Positions 25,478 to 38,078 of a DNA stretch of 64,000 nt are shown here, in pieces. Origin of the DNA: Papio anubis (lineage: Eukaryota; Chordata; Mammalia; Primates; Cercopithecidae); contig NC_044977.1 in the NCBI RefSeq assembly GCF_008728515.1, positions 1,821,501-1,885,500 on the forward strand, read 5' to 3'. The notes under the pieces are model-generated. The model was given only the letters and a program-made list of their open reading frames with translations, had not been told where the DNA came from and searched no databases. Numbering within the stretch: position 1 is the stretch's first letter; each line of letters begins with the position of its first letter. The translations under genes were made by a program, and so were the position numbers.

Positions 25478-26540
25478 ATATATGTGTGTATACATATATG
25501 TGTGTGTGTGTGTATACATATGTATGTGTGTATACATATATGTGTGTGTGTGTGTATTATTCATATGTGTGTGTGTGTGTGTGGATCCGACCTGATAGTG
25601 ATCGAGATCTTATCTCTCATCCCAGTGCCTCACATACGTGGCAGTGTGACACACACATGTGTGGCAGGTAAGACATGCAGTAGACATTACATGTGACACA
25701 GGTGGCAGACACATTGCAGGCAGTGACACATGGTAGACAGGACATGTGGTAGGTGGTGGAAGATCTGAAAGATGGTAGATATGGTGGTGGATATAGTATG
25801 CGGCAGGCAGACAACATTATTACGGCAGGTAAAAGATCCACCATATACTGAAAGAAGCCCGTGATCAACTGCGCTCATACGTGGCAGCAGGCAGACACAT
25901 GCAGGTGCAGACAACATACGCAGGCATTACGCAGGCAGGCAGACATTACGTGCGGCATTGATACGTGCACAACATACGCAGGCAGACACACACGCAGGCA
26001 GACAACATTACGCGGCAAGACATGCGGCAGGCAAGGCACACATTACGCGTACATGCAGGCAAGATCCGACCTGATGTTACCCAGAGCCGAGTTCCGATTT
26101 CTCAATCAGCGCCTCATTACGCGGCAGGCAGACATGGCAAGGTGACAACATTATTGCGTGTGTGTGGTGGCAAGATCCATCTAGCATTTTAGAAAGAAGC
26201 CCTGATTTTTTCCTGACTAAAAGCCTATATATGTAAGTAGGTGTGTGTGGTATACATATGTGTGTAAGTATCCATTTGATAGCATTTTAGAAAGAAGCCT
26301 TTATTTTTTCAATTAAATATGATATGTGTGGGTAAAATATTATTACATGTGTGGTAGGTAAGACCATTTTATAGGATGAAAGAAGCCTGATTTTCAATTA
26401 AAAAGCCATATATGTGGTAGGTGGTATATATGTGTGTGTGGTATACATATGTGGTGGTAGACCATTTAGAAAGAAGCTCTTATTTTTTCACTAAAAAGCT
26501 ATATATGTGCGTGTGTGTGTGTGTATACATATATGTGTGT
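25441..26540. repeat. Degenerate TG/TATACATATG array with repeated AGAAAGAAGCC blocks
   Basis: Starts as a pure TG run (25441-25474), then tatacatatgtgtg variants. An anchor block (gatcc/accat... followed by gaaagaagcc... and a T-rich stretch) recurs near 25834, 26172, 26270, 26363 and 26460; gatccgacctgat occurs near 25584 and 26068. The middle (about 25590-26160) is unusually rich in ggcaggcagac and attacgcgg words, unlike the TG spacers on either side. Either a strongly diverged compound minisatellite or a consensus or assembly problem over a TG array. Confidence 0.75.
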
Positions 26541-26743
26541 GTATATATATATATACTGTATACTGGCATATATATGCCACAGAGACAGTACAAAATATCT
26601 ATATCTGTATCTATATCTTTATGAAATGGATTGGCTGAATATAATTATTCTAAGTGAAAGATAAGTAAGATTGTCAAATAACTGTCAAATAACTTACTTT
26701 CTTTTCATAGTTTTTTTTCTTATCTTTAGTAATAAATACCATT

Positions 26744-28122
26744 TTTTAAATTATACTTTATGTTCTAGGGTACATGTGCACAACGTGCAGGTTTGTTACA
26801 TATGTATACATGTGCCATGTTGGTGTGCTGCACCCATTAACTCGTCGTTTATATTAGGTATATGTCCTAATGCTATCCCTTCCCCCTCCCCCAACCCCAT
26901 GACAGGCCCCAGTGTGTGATGTTCCCCTTCCTGTGTCCAAGTGTTCTCATTGTTCAGTTCCCACCTATGAGTGAGAACATGCGGTGTTTGGTTTTCTGTT
27001 CTTGTGATAGTTTGCTGAGAATGATGGTTTCCAGCTGCATCCATGTCCCTACAAAGGACATGAACTCATCCTTTTTTATGGCTGCATAGTATTCCATGGT
27101 GTATATGTGCCACATTTTCTTAATCCAGTCTGTCACTGAGGGACATTTGGGTTGGTTCCAAGCCTTTGCTGTTGTGAATAGTGCTGCAATAAACATACGT
27201 GTGCATGTGTCTTTATAGCAGCATGATTTATAATCCTTTGGGTATATACCCACTAATGGAACGGCTGGGTCAAATGGTATTTCTAGTTCTAGATCCTTGA
27301 GGAATCGCCACACTGTCTTCCACAATGGTTGAACTAGTTTATAGTCCCACCAACAGTGTAAAAGTGTTCCTATTTCTCCACATCCTCTCCAGCACCTGTT
27401 GTTTCCTGACTTTTTAATGATCGCCATTCTAACTGGTGTGAGATGGTATCTCATTGTGGTTTTGATTTTCATTTCTCTGATGGTGAGTGATGATGAGCAT
27501 TTTTTCATGTGTCTGTTGGCTGCATAAATGTCTTTTGAGAATTGTCTGTTCATATCCTTTGCCCACTTTTTGATGGGGTTGTTTGTTTTTCTCTTGTAAA
27601 TTTGTTTGAGTTCTTTGTAGATTCTGGATATTAGCCCTTTGTCAGATGAGTAGATTGCAAAAATATTCTCCCATTCTGTAGGTTGCCTGTTCATCTGATG
27701 GTAGTTTCTTTTGCTGTGCAGAAGCTCTTTAGTTTAATTAGATCCCATTTGTCTATTTTGGCTTTTGTTGCCATTGCTTTTCGTGTTTTAGACATGAAGT
27801 CCTTGCTCGTGCCTATGTTCGGAATGGTATTGCCTAGGTTTTCTTCTAGGGTTTTTATGGTTTTAGGTCTAACATTTAAGTCTCTAATCCATCTTGAATT
27901 AATTTTTGTATAAGGTGTAAGGAAGGCATCCAGTTTCAGCGTTCTACTTATGGCTAGCCAGTTTTCCCAGCACCATTTATTAAATATGGAATCCTTTCCC
28001 CATTTCTTGTTTTTGTCAGGTTTGTCAAAGATCAGATGGCTGTAGATGTGTGGTATTATTTCTGAGGGCTCTGTTCTCTGTTCCGTTGGTCTATATGTCT
28101 GTTTCGGTACCAGTACCATGCT
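26744..28122 (-). mobile_element. L1 (L1PA-type), 5'-truncated 3' end of ORF2 plus 3' UTR
   Basis: Reverse complement of the last part of L1 ORF2 (C-terminal to the reverse transcriptase) and its 3' UTR. The plus strand opens with a decayed poly-T and ttatgttctagggtacatgt. Two minus-strand frames cover the ORF2 tail: 28119-27691 and 27694-26954, the latter containing GNNRCWRGCGEIGTLLHCWW. Their offset reflects a one-base deletion near 27690-27697, so the ORF is broken. The flanking direct repeats ataaataccatt at 26732-26743 and 28123-28134 are a clear target-site duplication. About 1.4 kb of a 6-kb element. Confidence 0.95.
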
Positions 28123-30439
28123 ATAAATACCATTCTCAAGTAAAACGTTCTTGATTCTTTTTCTTCCTAGTGACTATCTGCCAGATATTTGGGGGATTTA
28201 TTTCCTTGTAGGGAAGTAAAAAATTACAAGCATACAGTATAACCAAGCTCATGTCATGACTATCACAGTTATGCACTGAACAACTGAACTGTAACTTAAC
28301 ATAATAAAGTTAATGATTATTTTAAATCAAATAGAAAATTTCACTTAATTTTCCTATCATTTATAAAAGTCTGAGTCTTCAGATGGGTAATGAGTACCTT
28401 TTAATTTGCTATTTAGCATTTCATACAAGTGTTTTCAGATTTTTCTATGAGATAAAAGTAATCTAGAAAGTAATATTTCTATTTTATTAAAATAGTTAAA
28501 ATATGCTATACTAAAAAGTAATTATAAAATAGAATTATAGAAATTCTATTTTTTGTGTACACACACACACACATCACAATTCAACCTAGAAAAGGCTATT
28601 TGTTCTTGACAGATTTATTTCTTTTTAATATCTACACTTGTACTGAGAAGCCTTCTAATTGTTTCCTTAATTACTCCTGCATATCTACCTTAACATCTTG
28701 TCTGATGCCCTTATCTACACAACTGTTATTCCTTGGTTGAAAAGTGATTTAGTGATGGCTAATCTTCTTTTCTGTTTCAATTTACACTTTCCCATTGTCT
28801 ATTCAGAACTGGAAATGGCACTTGAAGTGACTCAAACCGTACCACATTTCCCCTTTGTTTTAATTAAATCATGTATTGGCATTTGATGTAATTTATGGTT
28901 GAGAACTTTAGATTTGTACTATGCCAGACCATGTATTGTTCCATCTATTCCTTCTCAGTTTAGCATTCCTTCCAGAAAGTTCCATTAAGGGACCATTAAT
29001 TAAAACATTGTAAAAATGTAAAACACTGCCTTACACTGGCTTAACATTGGTATTGTTCTTTTCTGTGCAGTTTCCTATGGTAAGATGACTTTTACATCAA
29101 AGTGTCCATAATTCTGTATCATTGCATTTACAGACACAAAAATGCAATCAAATACATTCAGATATATATCCATTAAGCCGTGTGTCATATAACCAATTTA
29201 CATTGACTTAAAAATTTTAGTTATTTTGCTTAATAATACAGTTATTGCTTCTCTAATCATTTGGCTTTTCACGCTTACATTACATAGTTGGTTATAATAT
29301 GTGGAACAGCTGCAAACTTTCACGGTAATAGATACAATCAAATCTGATGTGTCTAATTAGTTTTTAGTCCAACAAATTAGTTTTGTTCTTCATTACTCTC
29401 CAATGGGAGGAAGACATTATATTTCATTATATTTTTTGTCTGCAAGAACAATGGAGCGTTACAGGTCACACACATCCCTTGTCTATGCTCTAATTAGTCC
29501 AACTGACAACATTGTTTCAAAAATACCAGCAGCATAAAAAATAGCAATACACCTTGAGTAACATAAATATTGCAGCTTACTAAATATGATATATTGTGGA
29601 CCGTTTACAAAATGAAGGCCAAATTTTCTTTTCTCTGTTCAATAAGGTATGTTTTCTTTCTGATAATTCCTAATAGTTAAGGAAATCACCAGATAGGTGT
29701 ATGTCTCATATGGAAAATATGAGCTCATTTTAAATACAATTTTGACTATGTTTACATGTATAATAATTAAAGGCAGACATAGTGGGAAAATGAGCCAGAT
29801 TTACTACATAAGTGACGTTGGTATTTAAATCTGAAATTTAATCAAAAGACCTTTCAGGAATGGATTATGTGTAAGGAAATGCTAACAGCTATGATTTAAA
29901 AAAGCCTGTATTTTGAAAAGATTAACAAAATAAAATTTTATTTCTAATTCACAGCTCAGACCAATATGGATCAGCAGAATGGGAAATGGAGTTTCTACTC
30001 AATGTCGTTATTCAGGGGTTTTGGATCTTTCAAACCATAGCTCTCCCATGTCTTAGAAGCTTAACATCCTCCAACAGATGCCCTGTTTCTGTCCAACCAA
30101 TGAGGAAATAGAGTTTCAAGTCAAGGCAGTGTTAGGGATCAGGCCTGGAAGGTCATGTGCACATTTTGTTCCTAGTTACCACTGGCTAATGCTCAGTTAC
30201 TTTTTTGAACTCTACTGCAAAAGATGCTAGGAAATGTAGGCTAATTTTCTGCCTTGGAAGAAAGGAGGAGCAGTGAGGTAAACAAGTGAATTCAGATCTG
30301 CAGGATTCTCAAATCTAGATAATTTATCACTCCTGTCACTGAGGTTGACTGAGAAGTCCTTAAAGCAGCCCTTAAACTTACATGGGTCATAATTTTGAGT
30401 CAAAAACTACTGTCTTCATATTAGCCTCCACTTCAATCC

Positions 30440-30620
30440 TCCCAAAATACATGAAGTAGACAATACTGGTGCCAACCAACTGACACGGGCTCTGGAAGAT
30501 TAAGCTTACTGCTTACTTGGCTAGTAAGTGGCAGAGTTGTTTCATCAAAATCATGACTTCAAAGACCATGATCTTTTTAATGTATTACAGTGCTATAACT
30601 AAAACAGGGAAAATCCCACA
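30440..30620 (-). mobile_element. Possible MIR SINE fossil
   Basis: The ordering of aagcttactgcttacttggc, tagtaagtggcagagttgtt and a terminal ...catgatc resembles a reversed MIR tail. Diverged; low certainty. Confidence 0.4.
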
Positions 30621-31619
30621 CATTCCTTTGATATCGTATGCTGAAATGTGCCATTTATATTTTGCTTACCACTTACCTTTTAAAAGTCTTTGATTAGTCA
30701 CTAATTAGGCATCATATTGACATTAGAAATCACTTAATTCCCAGCGTCTACATTTCTTAATCTGCTAAATAAGCCCATAAATCTTATGATTCCACAAGTT
30801 TAAGACCGATTCAAAATGCAGACTGAGATTTTCTTAATTATCTGAGGGGTCTAAATTTTCCAAACATGACTAGTTCTAGAATAATCTGAGTCCAGATTTA
30901 AATGTATTTCTCAGTAATGTAGACCTCAAAGTTAATTTTTAAGTTGTTCTTTAAATTTGGCTTTCAAATGGATTTTCAAATTAGTTTCAGATACTTTAAG
31001 GGAATATATGAGTTTCATCTTTTCATATTTTAATTATGCATGCTGATCTCTGTGAAAGCTGTTTACATAATTGTCATTGTTTTGTATAGTAGTTTTAATA
31101 CTCTCCAGAAAATGAAAGGATATTTGCTCAAAATAAACTCTTTGGTAGAATATTAAAGTTAACATTAAGTTACATGTTCTTGTGAATTACAAACATTTGA
31201 ATATGGACAGTGCCTCAGCAGAAAGGCAATTTGCAAACACCCCATGTTAAAAGTTGTCATTGCTGTCTTAAAAATGAAAACTATATTTAAAAACACTATG
31301 TAATTCAAGATAAGTTATTAATTCAACTCCTAGTACTATTTTTATAATTTATAAGGTGATAACTCAATATGTGGTTGTGAATCCGTCCATAGCAAACCAC
31401 AACACAAGAGGTCAGTGTTCTTAATCACATTTTCAAACTCATGATTTGATTCTTCTTTTGAAAATTATCAACTATGCTTATCAATACTTGTGATAGGCTC
31501 AAAACAAAACAAGTATTTCCTGCCTTCAAATAATTTTTCTTCATTTTTGATGCACCATGTTTGTATTCCTGTGCTTATTTTTGTTTGAATATATACTAAT
31601 ACTATTGTTTTTTCCGTAG

Positions 31620-31802
31620 GGAGACGCAATGAAGTTGTCATTACTGAAAACAATAACAGCATAACTGAGCAAATCACTGACGTGGTGAAGCAACCGGCCT
31701 TTATTGCTGGTATTGGTGGTGCCTGCTGGGTAATTTTGATGGGTTTTAGCATATGGTTGTATTGGAGAAGAAAGAAGAGGAAGGGACTCAGTAACTATGC
31801 TG
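31620..31802 (+). CDS. ROBO2: ROBO2 exon: juxtamembrane, transmembrane helix and stop-transfer
   Basis: 183 nt, phase 1 in and phase 1 out (symmetric). It encodes GRRNEVVITENNNSITEQIT and DVVKQPA, then a hydrophobic stretch FIAGIGGACWVILMGFSIWL plus YW (31700-31765), then the basic stop-transfer RRKKRKG and LSNYA. This anchors the receptor in the plasma membrane, N-terminus outside. The extracellular juxtamembrane segment is the region where Robo receptors are known to be cleaved by metalloproteases. The acceptor is gttttttccgtag and the donor TATGCTG|gtaagt. Confidence 0.97.
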
Positions 31803-32091
31803 GTAAGTGACTATTTCCAGCTAAGAAAATCTCTTAATCTGTAGGAATGTAATGAAATGAATGGAAGGAGCAGAAAGGAATAACAAATGAGTGATTTTGG
31901 CTTATTTTAGAAACCTGCACTGTAAAATGCAATTACACTCAACATGCTTTAATGCATTGCCCTTGACCATATCACTTTGTAACCATGAGGCAACGTCATT
32001 CTGCTTGTAGCTCCAGTGAAGCATAACAAGAGCACAGACTGATAAAAATGCTTAACTGTTTTTCTCAACTAGTTCTTTGAAATCATAAACT

Positions 32092-32152
32092 CACACACAC
32101 ACAGATACACACACACACACATACACACACACACACACACGCACACACACAA
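32092..32152. repeat. CA microsatellite, interrupted
   Basis: Nearly continuous (CA)n over about 60 bp with ata and gca interruptions; likely length-polymorphic. Confidence 0.95.
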
Positions 32153-35100
32153 TGTGTTACATGCTATGAAGCCATGTTTGAGAAGTGGATTTATGCATGA
32201 GCATTACTTAAATGTTCAGGAAAGAAGAACATTTTGAAATATAGCTTTTAGTGTGTCAGGATGCAGATTACAATAGGAAATGTCCCTCGTGAAAAATACC
32301 GACAAGCAAAAATCTCACCAGAATTGATAAGACTGATGAGGCATGAATTAAGTGATTTACTGTTCACTTACATAGACTCTTATTACAATGCAAACAAGCA
32401 GTATTTTAAAAGAAAAGGAAAATGAAGAAAAAGAGAAAGAAGCTGAAGCAGAACAATAAAAAGAAGACCCTAGATGGTCTGCATATTCACAACAATGTTT
32501 TCTTCTTAGAATCCAGGACAGAGTTTCAAGGGTGTCCTATATCGTGGCCTTCAAAATATCTCCATGGTAGAGAGAGAAGAGAGAGGAGACACAAAATTGT
32601 AAAGTCAGTGATTGACAGAATTAACTCAATACTGAAGTGACGTTCGATTATAATTTTTAGTGCAGTTTATTTTAAATATTTTCTCCAATAACAATAAGAA
32701 ATATCTCACAACATTTCACACTTTCTAGAATTCACAAGGGACCAATTTTAATTGGACATGATTTTACAAATATGTAAGAAGTTTTTGAGACATTGCATTC
32801 AATCTTCTATTTCTAATATTAACTTTGGTAGGAAGCATAAATGTCTTAGTAACTGATTTTGACAGAGGCGTCATTGGTTATTAAGCTTTTAAGATGCTGT
32901 GGCTTGTAGGCGCCTAAACTGCTGAGAATGTGGAAATAGTGCAAAATGCTGAGTATAGCACTGACTTGGTTGCCTTGCTTGTTATTTGATGCATTTATAT
33001 GTTTATGATCATTTGATTATAGCATTGTAGCTTGTGTCTATATCTTATGAAGATGAAATGTTATTAGTTACTTGATAGAATACATTTCCAGGACCAGAGA
33101 AAGTAGTACAGCATATCCATTGACAAGAGGCTTCCATGTTTGGTGACATGCCATCATCCTGCCATTCTCATTCCTCATTGGTTGCTGCCTCTCTGCTTCC
33201 TCATAATTTGTCACCCAAGTGCTATATCACTTCAACAGTGAGGGATTCTTTGCAGAAAGGGGTGCTAGGCAGTAACTGCTGAGTGTCAAAGTCTGGAAAA
33301 TTAATGATACTTTAATGTGCCTTCTTGTTACGCAGTCCAGTTCTCTGCCTTCATTGCTGAGGGCATTGCCCATCAACCTTTCTGTTTAATCAGCCACCGT
33401 GGTATATTACATCTCTGTGATACACTTGTATAAATCATGTGAAATATAAGGAAGAACTGATTTAATTCATGGACTATTTGGTGTTTATCCCTTTGCTTGA
33501 CGTTAGCAATGATAATAAAAAATTGACTATGCTGGTCAGTTCAGTGCAAAGTTCTAATATATTCACATTTGGAGTGTTGCATTTTTATCCTCCATATTTC
33601 TTCATTCACTCACTCCTTAGAAATAGAATATCTCTCATAGGTAGTCAGTTTATACTGTTAGTAAAATCACACCAGAGAGACTTTTCTTCTTTTTTTAACA
33701 GCAATTCTTTGCACAACCTATGCACTTAATTTGAAAATAGATGTTGATCATTGAGCTTGACAAGAATAGTACCTTTCCTATTACAATTTTTTATTGTTAT
33801 TGATACTCATCTGCTTGTAGAAGAACTGCTAACTCAGAAGGTGCTGTGCCCTTCAGGTATTTTGGAATAAGGGCAAGCCAGAGCGAAGCCTTTCAGAAGT
33901 TTTATACTTAACTGATAGATGGCTGACTCTGAAGATAACAGATTTTATGAAGCTCAGTAAATATAAACAATTTAATGTGAGTGAACCAATTATGTGAAAT
34001 GCTAAACACTTCACACATACGTCTTAAAATCGTCAGTGAAATATAAATTATTGGACAAAACCATCCAAGGCACTTAAAAGATTTGATGGATTTTTTATAC
34101 TCTGATTATCTGGGCTGAGTTAGTGCTTATTAAAAAAGGATTAATCTACATTCATATTTGAGAAATAGCTTATCGGGAAAGGGAATGAGGCTTGGCTGCA
34201 ACAGTAAAGTTTCCATTTGGAGTAGGAAAATGTGACCTACTAAAGACAGGCACTCTGAAAGCTTCCTCACTCAAAATGTCAATTTACCACAGTTATGTTT
34301 TCTCCTCTTCTACCCCAGTTGTAGCAGGCATGAGGTTAGGATTAATTCTGTGAGGTCATATTAGAGTTACTTTTTGTATGCTATAACCTTGCAAAATCTC
34401 TTTACCTTATATGTGTTGCAGAAATTGCAAGAAATTCAAAATGTTTTCAGAAACATTTTAGATTGTGGTGTCTGCAGAGCTTTTTGGAAACCTAAGCACT
34501 ATTCAGTTAGTAGAAGCTAAAATATTCCGTGTGTAACTCCTTGAAAGTTCTTAATTTTTGGATACTAGCAGAGACTTCTGATCGAGAGTCACAGTTATTC
34601 CATAGGTATCTCTAATAAGCCCAAAGTTACTACTCTGTGATTATCAAAATTGTGATAGAACAAGATTGTCTGGCCACACCCAACCCTTCTTACAGCTTCA
34701 AGGCAAACACTTCTTCGAAATGAGAACCACCTCAAAATAGCTTTCAATTTGCTGTGGCGTTTTATTTGTATGTTCCTCTTTCTGCACACACACAAAACAC
34801 TGATCAGAACACCAGATATGATTTCCCTTTGAGGAGTTCTCATTGTTCATGGTTATTTGTAGTCTGCCCTAAACTTCATGATCTAAGAGAAGTTAGTTCC
34901 TTTTGATCTACTTTTCAAAATAGAACCAGTTTTGCAGCATAAAGTAAAAAATGAAACTTGAAAAAGTGTTCCCTTTTTTTCTCTTCTTTAAAAACACAAC
35001 TAAACAACCCATTAAGAGAAGAGTTTTTAAAAAAAATTCTGACAGAAATAATACAAAATGGACATTTAGATTTTGTACTAAATTATATGTGAACCTTTTT

Positions 35101-35434
35101 AAGGTCATCAAATACATAATGTAGTGTGAAGTTTTGCCTTGTGTCGTTAATATGCAGAGATACAGAGATAAATGTCTTTACGGAATACTTTGACACCCTA
35201 TTGGCAGTCTAGAATCATTTGAAAACCATATTTTAATGGTGATGGGAACAGAAACAGAAAATAGATTGTCCCAAATGCTTAATATGAAATATTTTAAAAT
35301 TTAAATTATTTTGCTCACGGCATTTAGTTTTCAATTGCCAGATATCGGCCATACATACTACAGTGTTCATGCCCTAACAAGTTTGCAAATTAACTTTAAT
35401 GCATTATATGTATATATGTGTGTATATATATATC

Positions 35435-35725
35435 TTTTTTTTTCTTGAGACAGAGTCTTACTCTGTCGCCCAGGCTGGAGTGCAGTGGCATGATCTCAGC
35501 TCACTGCAACCTCCGCCCCCAGAGTTCAAGCACTTCTCCTACCTCAGCTTCCGAATAGCTGGAATTACAGGCACTTGCCACCGTGCCCGGCTAATTTTTG
35601 TATTCCTAGTAGAGAGGGAGTTTCACTGTCTTGGCTAGGCTGGTCTTGAACTCCTGACCTCGTGATCCAACCCCTTTGGCCTCCCAAAGTGCTGGGATTA
35701 CAGACGTGAGCCACCGCACCCGGCC
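35435..35725 (-). mobile_element. Alu SINE, inverted
   Basis: Reverse-complement Alu: poly-T, then cttgagacagagtcttactc, tgtcgcccaggctggagtgc, taatttttgtattcctagta, cctcccaaagtgctgggatt and gtgagccaccgcacccggcc at the end. Preceded by a TA/TG-rich run. AluS-like. Confidence 0.96.
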
Positions 35726-38035
35726 TCGTGATATATTTTTTATAAGGTTTTCAGTGTTCTATTATAATACTTTAAACTGTACATGTCCTGAGGAATTTGC
35801 CACTGGTTCGTGTATTAAAGTTAAGTACAACTCAATGTTTGTCCCTCTGCTTCTGGTGTCCTCCTTTCCTCTAATATTATTTATTGCTCTGGCACTAACA
35901 GAAAGTTTGAATGGGATAAAAGAGCATCTAAATTAGGGAAAACAATTTAGCTTCTCACATATCTCTTAAACAGCACATTTTGAGGTGTAGCCCATGAGCA
36001 TCTGCTTATTTGCATATTCACAATAATATTCACACCATTATCTTAACTCTCTTTTAACAGACTAAAACAATCACTTGATAGTCCATTAAGAAAAAACCAC
36101 AAACTAGAAAGTCACATCAGATGGAAGGCTAATTAGCTATACTGTTTTCACATTGCGTGTGTACTAATCAGGCATTTATTTAATATCTCCAGTGCTCAAT
36201 TTTTTGCATTAATTATTTCAGATTAATTCTTTTTGGTTAAAAGCAGTTATTAAAGGGGCACAATGTGGGACAGATGCACTGCTGATTCCTGATTCCGTGC
36301 CCTTCAGTGAGCCTTTCGCATTTGTATTCTTTCATCTTCTCTGAGCATGTGCCTATAGCCAGTGCTGAGCAGATGCAAAGGTTATGTCAGGATTGTTTTG
36401 CAATGCGTTTGAGACATTACATGTACAACTGATAAGGCAGAGTATATTTCAGGTACCAATAAGAACTTCCTGAGAGCCCTGATATGCTTTACTGTCCCAT
36501 GAAGACTCTTGGAGTTTATAATCATATTACCTGATTCTGATAGCATGAGAGATACTATTAGTAGATAACCTTAAAGGAGGGACTTCATTTGCAAATTCGT
36601 AAAATTTAAAGAGTCATCACCATATCTGATAGCCCAAACATGAGAACAGAGGAGTTATGGAGAGTTATTCAAATTAAGAAGTATTCACTGTGTGTATATA
36701 TTAAGTGGCAATATATCCTCTATTTACTTACAAATATGAATCAACTAATTAAATTTCATTTATTTTCCCCTGTACTTACCACATTTAAAAAATCATAGTA
36801 AATATAGTCAACGCCTTCCAAAGACAGGGTTTACTGGGTGCACAGCAATGAAAATAGTATTTTTTCTCCTTCATCCCCAGTGATTGGTTTAGCCAATCCA
36901 TGTTAATTTTGGTCAGAATTGCAGGTTCATTGCACTTTTGCAAGCTGTACACTTCTAAACTCCACATTTCTTTTTAAAAATAATTTTCTAGTTTGCCATA
37001 ATGTAATGGCAAAATTTGATCCAAACTAATGTGAAGCTATTTGTAGACTTTATCCTACTAATAATGGATGTTCACATTCCACTGCAGAAAAACTAAATAA
37101 CTTTGAATACAGTTTACTGTTTTAGAACCTCTTTGTAATATGCAAAGTATATTACCTTTCTCAATTCTGAATCATTTTGGAGTCCAAATACCTTTGGCTG
37201 CAGAGGTTTGGGCAATGGATGACGGACCTGAACTGATAATAACGTTCTTTGACCAGCCGTTAAAATCCACTTTCATGTTGTTGGCTTTGTAGGCTTGAAA
37301 CTATCGGCTGGAGAGAGTGGATTCACTGGATTCACTGGCTGTGGCTCTGGTGGATGCTCACTGGTGTTGCTAATAAGTTCCATAGTTATATGGAGGATTC
37401 AACTTTTCTGATCACTACATACAATTAGGAATATATTCAGTATCAAGTATTTGAAAAATTCATTTTTGTGAGCATGTTATTCTCTATTAATTATAGTTCA
37501 TGTCTGTTGTAATTATCACGTTTATGAGGGTCATCAAAGGATTTGTGATGGTGAAAAATCTGTAGTCAATAAGTATTTGTTTTTCTTGTTTCATTAGAAG
37601 GACATAACATGTTGGAACTTCCCTGCTTCGATTTCTATTATGAGTGTTTTGCCTTATGCCTTCTAATTAGGACACCTTTGTTTTAAAATTAAAATTCCTG
37701 ATTTGATAAATTCACAATAATGTTACGAGGATCTTGCAATATCACTATATATACTCATTGTAACAGGTTTGACATTTAAATACGAATTGGTTCTTTAACA
37801 TAACCTTGGATTTGGCTGAAAGAATTTTGAAATGTCCTATTAAAATTGGAGCAAATGATGGCTTTGCCTTGGGGCCAAACCACTGTTACTCTCTGTACAA
37901 TTATGTTAATTATATTTTGTTAAAATTCCCAGAGGCCTCAGCTCTAAACTAAGGGCCAATATGTAGTTGTTATGAATTGTAATTAATATTGACGACTTGT
38001 GCGTGCATGTCTTCCTTTTTTTTCTTTTTTTATAG

Positions 38036-38078
38036 TTACGTTTCAAAGAGGAGATGGAGGACTAATGACCAACGGAAG
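38036..38078 (+). CDS. ROBO2: ROBO2 exon: small cytoplasmic exon, 43 nt
   Basis: 43 nt, phase 1 in and phase 2 out, encoding VTFQRGDGGLMTNG with a split Ser at the 3' junction (AG|C). Preceded by a very strong polypyrimidine tract (cttttttttctttttttatag) and followed by GGAAG|gtatgc. First exon wholly in the cytoplasmic tail. The codon at 38068-38070 is ACC (Thr); I recall Ser in human ROBO2. Confidence 0.93.

Larger units (their letters stand above)
20308..31619 (+). other. ROBO2: ROBO2 intron, about 11.3 kb, repeat-rich
   Basis: The largest intron lying wholly in the window, between the last FNIII exon and the transmembrane exon. It is packed with insertions: old L1 (20800-22760) carrying an inverted Alu, a second Alu, possible L1 3' sequence (about 23200-24240), a 3 x 107 bp minisatellite, the degenerate TG-linked array and an L1PA fragment. 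From about 28135 to 31619 it is AT-rich unique sequence with a possible MIR near 30440-30620. Confidence 0.85.
31803..38035 (+). other. ROBO2: ROBO2 intron, about 6.2 kb
   Basis: Contains a CA microsatellite (32092-32152) and one inverted Alu (35435-35725). The remainder is AT-rich unique sequence. Small ORFs (for example near 33469-33729 and 34595-34843) lack any recognisable domain. Confidence 0.85.

Noticed and set aside
25441..26540. CRISPR-like repeat and spacer appearance
   Set aside because: Units are irregular in length and sequence, the surroundings are primate intron, and there are no associated genes; it is a simple-repeat or minisatellite region.
26954..28119. Two long minus-strand ORFs of 246 and 142 codons
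   Set aside because: They are the frameshifted tail of L1 ORF2 inside a 5'-truncated insertion, not a host gene.
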